Below the pieces are notes generated by a model. That model was not told the origin of the DNA, searched no databases, and saw only the letters and a program-made list of their open reading frames with translations. DNA of 60,000 bases from Owenia fusiformis. Lineage: Eukaryota; Annelida; Polychaeta; Sabellida; Oweniidae. Positions 54,757 to 60,000 of the stretch are shown piece after piece (the stretch's first letter is position 1; each line of letters opens with the position of its first letter). Position numbers and translations under genes: made by a program. The stretch covers positions 22,263,375-22,323,374 of the forward strand of contig CAIIXF020000005.1 in assembly GCA_903813345.2 (NCBI GenBank), written 5' to 3'.

Positions 54757-55684
54757 CCCTCAGTCTGTTATTGTGTCAAATGTAAACACTCTTTTGCAGA
54801 CAGAAAATTGACAGATTAGCTTTTAACTTTCAGCTTTGATGTTTAAATATTCTGTATTTCTACCGGACTTCTTGCTGAATATCATATAATGTTATAACTT
54901 GATTTGGACCATTGCCTGATTGATCATTCTGAAATTTTGATTGTGATTCATGATTGATTGGCGAGAAAAATAATTCCTATTGTTTTCCAGCGAAGTCAAA
55001 ATGTTACAGCATGAGTTATATAATGTCGAGTTTGCATCATGTTAAATTCTGCTAGTGATTAGAAGTCCATGCACAAGCATACACATAAGAGACAAACACA
55101 CCCAGGCTCCAGGCCGTGATGGAAATATAAAACTATTTAAGGCACAAACTGGTATTTAATAGACCGATATGTAGTGTCTGCCATGTATTGAAGGTAAACA
55201 ATTTGCATTATTAATGTTACTTCTATCAATACATGGATTGTGCAATGGAAAAGCAATGGCACAATCAAAAATGTGCATATCAATCGTGAATATCTCTCGG
55301 TTCAAAGCTTATTTCCAACAGAATCGTGTCAAAATATGTGTCTGAGTAACAGTTATACATTATAAGATCGCAAACTCTTACCAATTATCAGCCGAATGGC
55401 TCATTTTCAACGAAATGTCCTTAAGACAACAGCCCTGGGTCGCGCCTGAGACCAAAAACTATTTCAAATAGCCCTCCCCTAAATATATTGGATAATCACA
55501 TTTATGCGTGCGCGCGCAGCTCATCCACTGAACGAAATGCCGCTTCCCGCTGAAATCACCGGGTATTGATCTTTCGCTTGAGTGAACCCACCTTGGCAAA
55601 ACCGGCTACAGGCCTGATAGTTATCATAAAAAGTTCTTGACATAAATAATCTTGGACATAATGCTGACTAAATGTTTTAGCAAT
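54757..55684. other. Intergenic-like DNA
   Basis: No gene or repeat is recognised. A GCGTGCGCGCGCAGC alternating purine-pyrimidine patch is at 55506-55520. Confidence 0.35.
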
Positions 55685-56397
55685 GTGGACATTAGGGGTC
55701 CCGCGATTCATCCATATATCGATGCATTGGCTCGTTTGGTGACGATATGAGCGTATCGATACAAAGACTCAAATATTGATACACCAAATATATTGTTAAC
55801 TTACCTGAAATCCATCATATTTTGCCATCATATTAAATCTAGTCAAATCTATTGAATCTATTTGTTTTTATATTTTTTGTTTGGTTGCTCACTGGACATG
55901 ACGCGCCCAAATGTTGTATAAATGCGAACAGAATGCTTAGCGGATTGTCAGTCAAAATGCGAACAAATAACTTATGTCTTCTATGTCTTTGTACATGTAC
56001 TTTGTTTTATAATTCTATATACTTTTTGACAATTTAATTGTATGAATAAATATAATCTTTGAACTTTTTATTCGACAGGACGCATTAAGAAATTGCTTAC
56101 TAATATTGATAACTTTAATAAAAAAACTGGACAATATTTACGTTCGGAGTATTAATGTTGACCGGAGGTTAAGAGATTAAAACTTTTTGAAAAGGTTTGA
56201 ACACAGTTGATACAATAATGGCCGTGTAAGCATCAGACATGGATAGTTGTGATATCCTAATATTCCCCAATAGAAAATCTACTGTGGTACATTTACTTTG
56301 GAACATTCCTCAGTAAAAGGGAAAACACAGCCGGACTTCAAAATAAATTGCAAAATATGCATAGCTGACTAGGACAGGTAGGCTTGATACTTGACTA

Positions 56398-57255
56398 TTA
56401 GTATGCGCCAAATCGCTTCCAAAGTGGCTTAGTTAGTCTAAACCGATGTTGAGGTAGATTACTAAGAAGCGGCCCAAAGGCATTATAGTTTGGTTCATTG
56501 ACTATTCGTTTTCACTTGTCTGCAGTCAAAAAGGTGACACGAAAGGGCTACACGGCTTGCCCCAAGGTGCAACCGTCAAAAAGATGAGTTTGAAAAAAAT
56601 CATATTTTTCAAATAATAGCAGCCAGGATATAAAATAGGAGGCAAATTTGATATTGATATGTATGATAGTCCATTTAGGTGTGGTCTTTTTTATTAAAAA
56701 CAATAACGGTGAAGAATTATATATTTCTGACCTTAAAACGCCATTTTAATGCAAAAGTCACCTTTGTTAATAATAATATTCCTATTTTACCTATTCAATG
56801 TTTTATAAGTATTACAATTACCATTATATTAGTTTTTGGCAAAGTAAATAATTATAGGGCTCACACAAGGATCAACTTTATTTACAACTTTACATATCTA
56901 GTGATGTTTTGTAAAAATACTACGTTTAACACAATTCTATGTGTTAAATATTAAACAAAATAATGATAATGTATTTGTTCTGTTGTTTCAACTGAAAAAT
57001 CACAATTCATTGCTCTTGCTCTTAGAGCGGCAGGGCATATACCAGTATGAAAAATCGTCAATACAGTTGATCCTTGTGTGACCCCTACAATAATTTACTT
57101 TGCCTAAAACTAATATAACGATTATTCGGATATATAAAAATCATTTCATAGGTAAAATAGTAATAAAATGATTGACCTTTGAATAAAAAGGCATTATAGT
57201 TGTTGCAGTAAAATTACCACACCAAAGTGGACTATCTTTACATATTAATATCAAA
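56398..57255 (+). repeat. Left long inverted arm, itself a hairpin
   Basis: It is complementary to 58910-59782, for example GCTCTTGCTCTTAGAGCGGC at about 57012 against its complement at about 59158. Within this arm, a block of about 220 bp (56670-56890; CCATTATATTAGTTTTTGGC, CACACAAGGATCAACT) reappears reversed at 57045-57255. The arm can therefore fold on itself as well as with its partner. Confidence 0.85.
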
Positions 57256-57689
57256 TGGGCCTTCTATTTGGATGTTTTACTGTACTTATTTGTAACAAAA
57301 GTTTATTGTGATAAAGCAAGCAGTGAATTTGATATTTTTTAGCGAGCAGACAGTGATCTAGACGAGGCAACGTCTTGTTGTAATAGGTGTAACAGTAATG
57401 AGGCAGGAATTACTTTATAAATGCAATGACAATTCCAGTGTTGATGGTTTATCTAACAATTAGCCATTTTGTCCAACAATCTGCTTGGACGTCAAATTAA
57501 AAGATGCCGATTTGCATCACATCAAGTTTGATTTGTTCACGGATGTATGTCAAAGTGATACCTGTAGCAGCTCCTGCACTCATACCTACATTTTGAAACA
57601 TATGCAGCAATTTTATTTCCAAAAGGTCAGTTTTCAACTTTGTATGTTTCATTTTTGTTCATAAAATGTGAATTCTAGAAATGTCAAGG

Positions 57690-58390
57690 TCATTTCTAAG
57701 AAAAATATCAATATTTAGTTAGTTGGCTTTTTAAACCACTTGCCCGATGATTTGACCCTTCATAACCAATGATAAGGTGACCTGAGGTCAAGATCTGAAT
57801 GGGTCAAGGTAATTTAAAGGTCAAAGGTCAATATCTAGCAATTTGACGTTTTGAGGCAATTGAGAACAATTGTGACATTTGGCGACCAATGATGAGGAGA
57901 CCTGATTTCAAGGTAATTTCTCGGTAGTTGGCTACTGTGGGTCTACAGTAGCATTTGATCACCAATGATAAAGTGACCTACGGTCAATGTCATTGTTTAG
58001 GGTCATGGTCATCTCAAGGTCATAGATCTAAATCTATCTAAATATTTGGTGTTTTGGGGATGCTGCTTCACGTGAGGACCCATGAATATGTGTCCTGAGG
58101 TCAAGGTCATTCCTACAAGGTCAATATCTCAGTATTTGGAGTTTTGAGCCCCTGGGGGCTGCTGTGGCCCTTTGCAACTCATGTTAAGGTGACATGGAGT
58201 TAAAGTCAATACCTATGGTTCAAAAACATTATAAGGTATGTCTAGGTATTTGGCCTTTAAAGGCACTCAGGGGACGAAGTAGCCCTTGGTGACCCATTAT
58301 TAGGCGACTTGAGGTCAAAGTTATTACTGATGGGTTAATGTCAATTCAAGGTCAATATCTAGGTATTTGGATTTATTTTTACGGCCATGT
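57690..58390 (+). repeat. Degenerate ~115 bp tandem array rich in AGGTCA
   Basis: About six units marked by AATATCTAGGTATTTGG-like phrases (near 57705, 57829, 58025, 58121, 58236 and 58351) alternate with GACCYATGATRAGGTGACCT and GAGGTCAAGGTCATT phrases. AGGTCA or its complement occurs many times. One spot, 57818-57830, is AGGTCAAAGGTCA, an exact DR1 nuclear-receptor site. Confidence 0.7.
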
Positions 58391-58469
58391 TGGACTGCTG
58401 TGACCCACTCGAACAATAGATTGCTAGTATTATTAAAGATAAACAAGAATATAGCGGGAGGATGGGAAA

Positions 58470-58543
58470 ATTGTCTAACCAAACCTGGGACCTTCTAGTC
58501 TAGATTCTGATGCTCTACCACCTGAACTAAACAACCAAGCTTA
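58470..58543 (-). pseudogene. tRNA-like sequence, probable SINE head
   Basis: The - strand reads GCTTGGTTGTTTAGTTCAGG then TGGTAGAGCATCAGAATCTA, a good match to the tRNA D-arm/A-box (TAGYTCAGNNGGTAGAGC). It continues to AGAAGGTCCCAGGTTTGGTT, where GGTTCGANTCC would be the B-box. The B-box is damaged and the stems do not close well. It is best read as a tRNA-derived SINE or tRNA pseudogene. Confidence 0.5.
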
Positions 58544-58909
58544 AAAGATACAATTCCTTAAAAAGAAATCATGGACCGATATTGTTTTGTTTAGATTAAT
58601 ATGTCAAATCAATTTTCCATTGCAATTCACGTAGTGTAATACACTTTATCAATTGAGATTTTAAAAATAACAGTCGATCATTTCTGTTTTATGATGGTTT
58701 GAATAAAATTTGCTTATTTGAAATACAATTTTAACAGAGGAGATCGAGAGGTTATCCAAATATGAGGTCATATTGATGACTGCACTCAGTAATCTTCAGT
58801 CAAGTTGACGAAGTTTTTCATGAAAGAGTTACCTTCTATTGTGGTTCTGAATTGAATCTGTATAAGCAGATGTGTTTCCAAAAATGCAAATTTAAAGCAA
58901 ATTTCGCAG

Positions 58910-59782
58910 AATTTAGTTATCGATATGTAGAGATAGTCCATTAGGGTATGGTTAAAAACAATGATGGTCAAAATTTGGTACACCTGACTGTAAAATGCTT
59001 TTTTATTCAAAAGTCAATGATATTATTCTTATTTTACCTATCAAATGATTTTCATATATCCGAATAACCATTATATTAGTTTTTGGCAAAGTAAATTATT
59101 GTAGGGGTCACACAAGGATCAACTGTATTGACGATTTTTCATACTGATATATGCCCTGCCGCTCTAAGAGCAAGAGCAATGAATTGTGATTTTTCAGTTG
59201 AAACAACAAAACAAACACATTATCATTATTTTGTTTAATATTTAACACATAGAATTGTGTTAAACGTAGTATTTTTACAAAACATCACTAGATATGAAAA
59301 AGTTGTAAATAAAGTTGATCCTTGTCTGAGCCCTATTATTATTTACTTTGCCAAAAACTAATATAATGGTATTTGTAATACTTAAAAAACATTGAACAGG
59401 TAAAATATGAATATTATTGTTAACAATGGTGACTTTTGCATTAAAATGGCGTTTTAAGGTCAGAAATATATAATTCTTCACCATTATTGTTTTTAATAAA
59501 AATGACCACACACAAATAGAGTATCAAACATATCAATATTAAAGTTTCCTCCTATTTCGTATACTCGCTGCTATTATTTGAAAAAAAAGTGATTTTTTCA
59601 AACTCATCTTTTTGATGGTCGATCCTTGGGGCAAGCCGTGTAGCCCTTTCGTGTCACCTTTTTTACTGCAGACAAGTAAAAATGAATAGTCAATGAACCA
59701 ATCTATAATGACTATGGGTCACTTGATAGTAACCTACCTCAACATCAGTTTATGGGATTTTCTGGAGTTTTGGCGCACACTA
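58910..59782 (-). repeat. Right long inverted arm, itself a hairpin
   Basis: The partner of 56398-57255, carrying the same internal inverted block at 58925-59130 and 59320-59520. The open frame 59275-59511 (-) and the frame 56679-56954 (+) are the same sequence in the two arms (MWSFLLKTI..., VKNYIFLTLKRHFNAKVT). They are about 85% alike but end at different places, so a functional peptide is doubtful. Confidence 0.85.
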
Positions 59783-60000
59783 TATAGCTTTTATGCTGCA
59801 TCTGAATCAAATGTCACAGCAAGTGATAGACTTTCAACTTTGATCCCCCTCCATTCAACTACACTATTATGTATAGTATCGTTGCTCGTATCATGATCTG
59901 AGTATCGAGATACGTATCATATCGTTTCATAATGTATCGTGGGACCCCTAGTGTACATGTAAGTGAACTTGTGACCTATAACCATTCATGGGTGTATAGC

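Larger units (their letters stand above)
55693..59950. mobile_element. 4.26 kb composite element with hAT-like ends
   Basis: The left end TAGGGGTCCCGCGAT and right end (complement TAGGGGTCCCACGAT) form inverted repeats. GTGGACAT (55685-55692) and GTGTACAT (59951-59958), an 8 bp duplication with one change, lie directly outside. The ends continue with ATCGAT/GTATCGATAC-type motifs. Inside, two arms of about 860 bp (56398-57255 and 58910-59782) are inverted copies. No transposase is recognised, so it is presumably non-autonomous. The centre carries a tandem array and a tRNA-like sequence. Confidence 0.8.

Overview
This window is AT-rich, repeat-dense nuclear DNA of an animal, most likely a marine invertebrate. 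It has no bacterial-style operons, promoters or ribosome-binding sites. Several repeats combine a GTCC-type microsatellite, a roughly 145-162 bp tandem core and Helitron-like ends. This is the architecture described for the 'pearl' elements of bivalves and the DINE-1/Helentron-derived elements of flies. A mollusc or related lophotrochozoan is therefore plausible, but this is an inference and not an identification.

The first 32 kb appear to be introns of one split gene on the + strand. Short open segments with good splice sites lie at 1756-1851, 7386-7470, 11282-11343, 18003-18119, 20209-20247, 31947-31970, 32091-32149 and 32177-32244. Their reading phases fit end to end, and the last one stops at a TAA overlapped by AATAAA signals. 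I do not recognise the protein. All long open frames outside these segments belong to retrotransposons or are by-products of tandem repeats.

Mobile elements, left to right: a near-perfect 829 bp foldback element with a 5 bp target duplication (3885-4713); a hAT-type non-autonomous element with an 8 bp duplication (5043-5796); a 132 bp inverted-repeat element (7152-7283), whose larger relative is at 54252-54749; a decayed LINE split by a palindromic insertion (7800-9345); a 162 bp tandem-core element (9520-10560); Helitron-like copies at 16487-17334, 22350-28229 and 37096-37839, with a cousin at 47021-48058. The second Helitron-like copy is interrupted by a 4.8 kb LINE whose two parts face opposite ways inside a single 16 bp target duplication. 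Further right are an internally deleted mariner with a relic transposase (42279-42877) and, at the right edge, a 4.26 kb element with hAT-like ends. That last element holds palindromes nested within palindromes around an AGGTCA-rich tandem array.

Tandem DNA includes a 24 bp minisatellite of about 44 units (12690-13746), a 42 bp minisatellite (17559-17814) and a degenerate 133 bp array (15450-16250). A family of roughly 150-220 bp AT-rich repeats, so far unnamed here, is scattered through the window on both strands. Right of 32.3 kb I see no convincing host gene, only one isolated candidate exon (43393-43562) and a few stretches that look like possible regulatory DNA.
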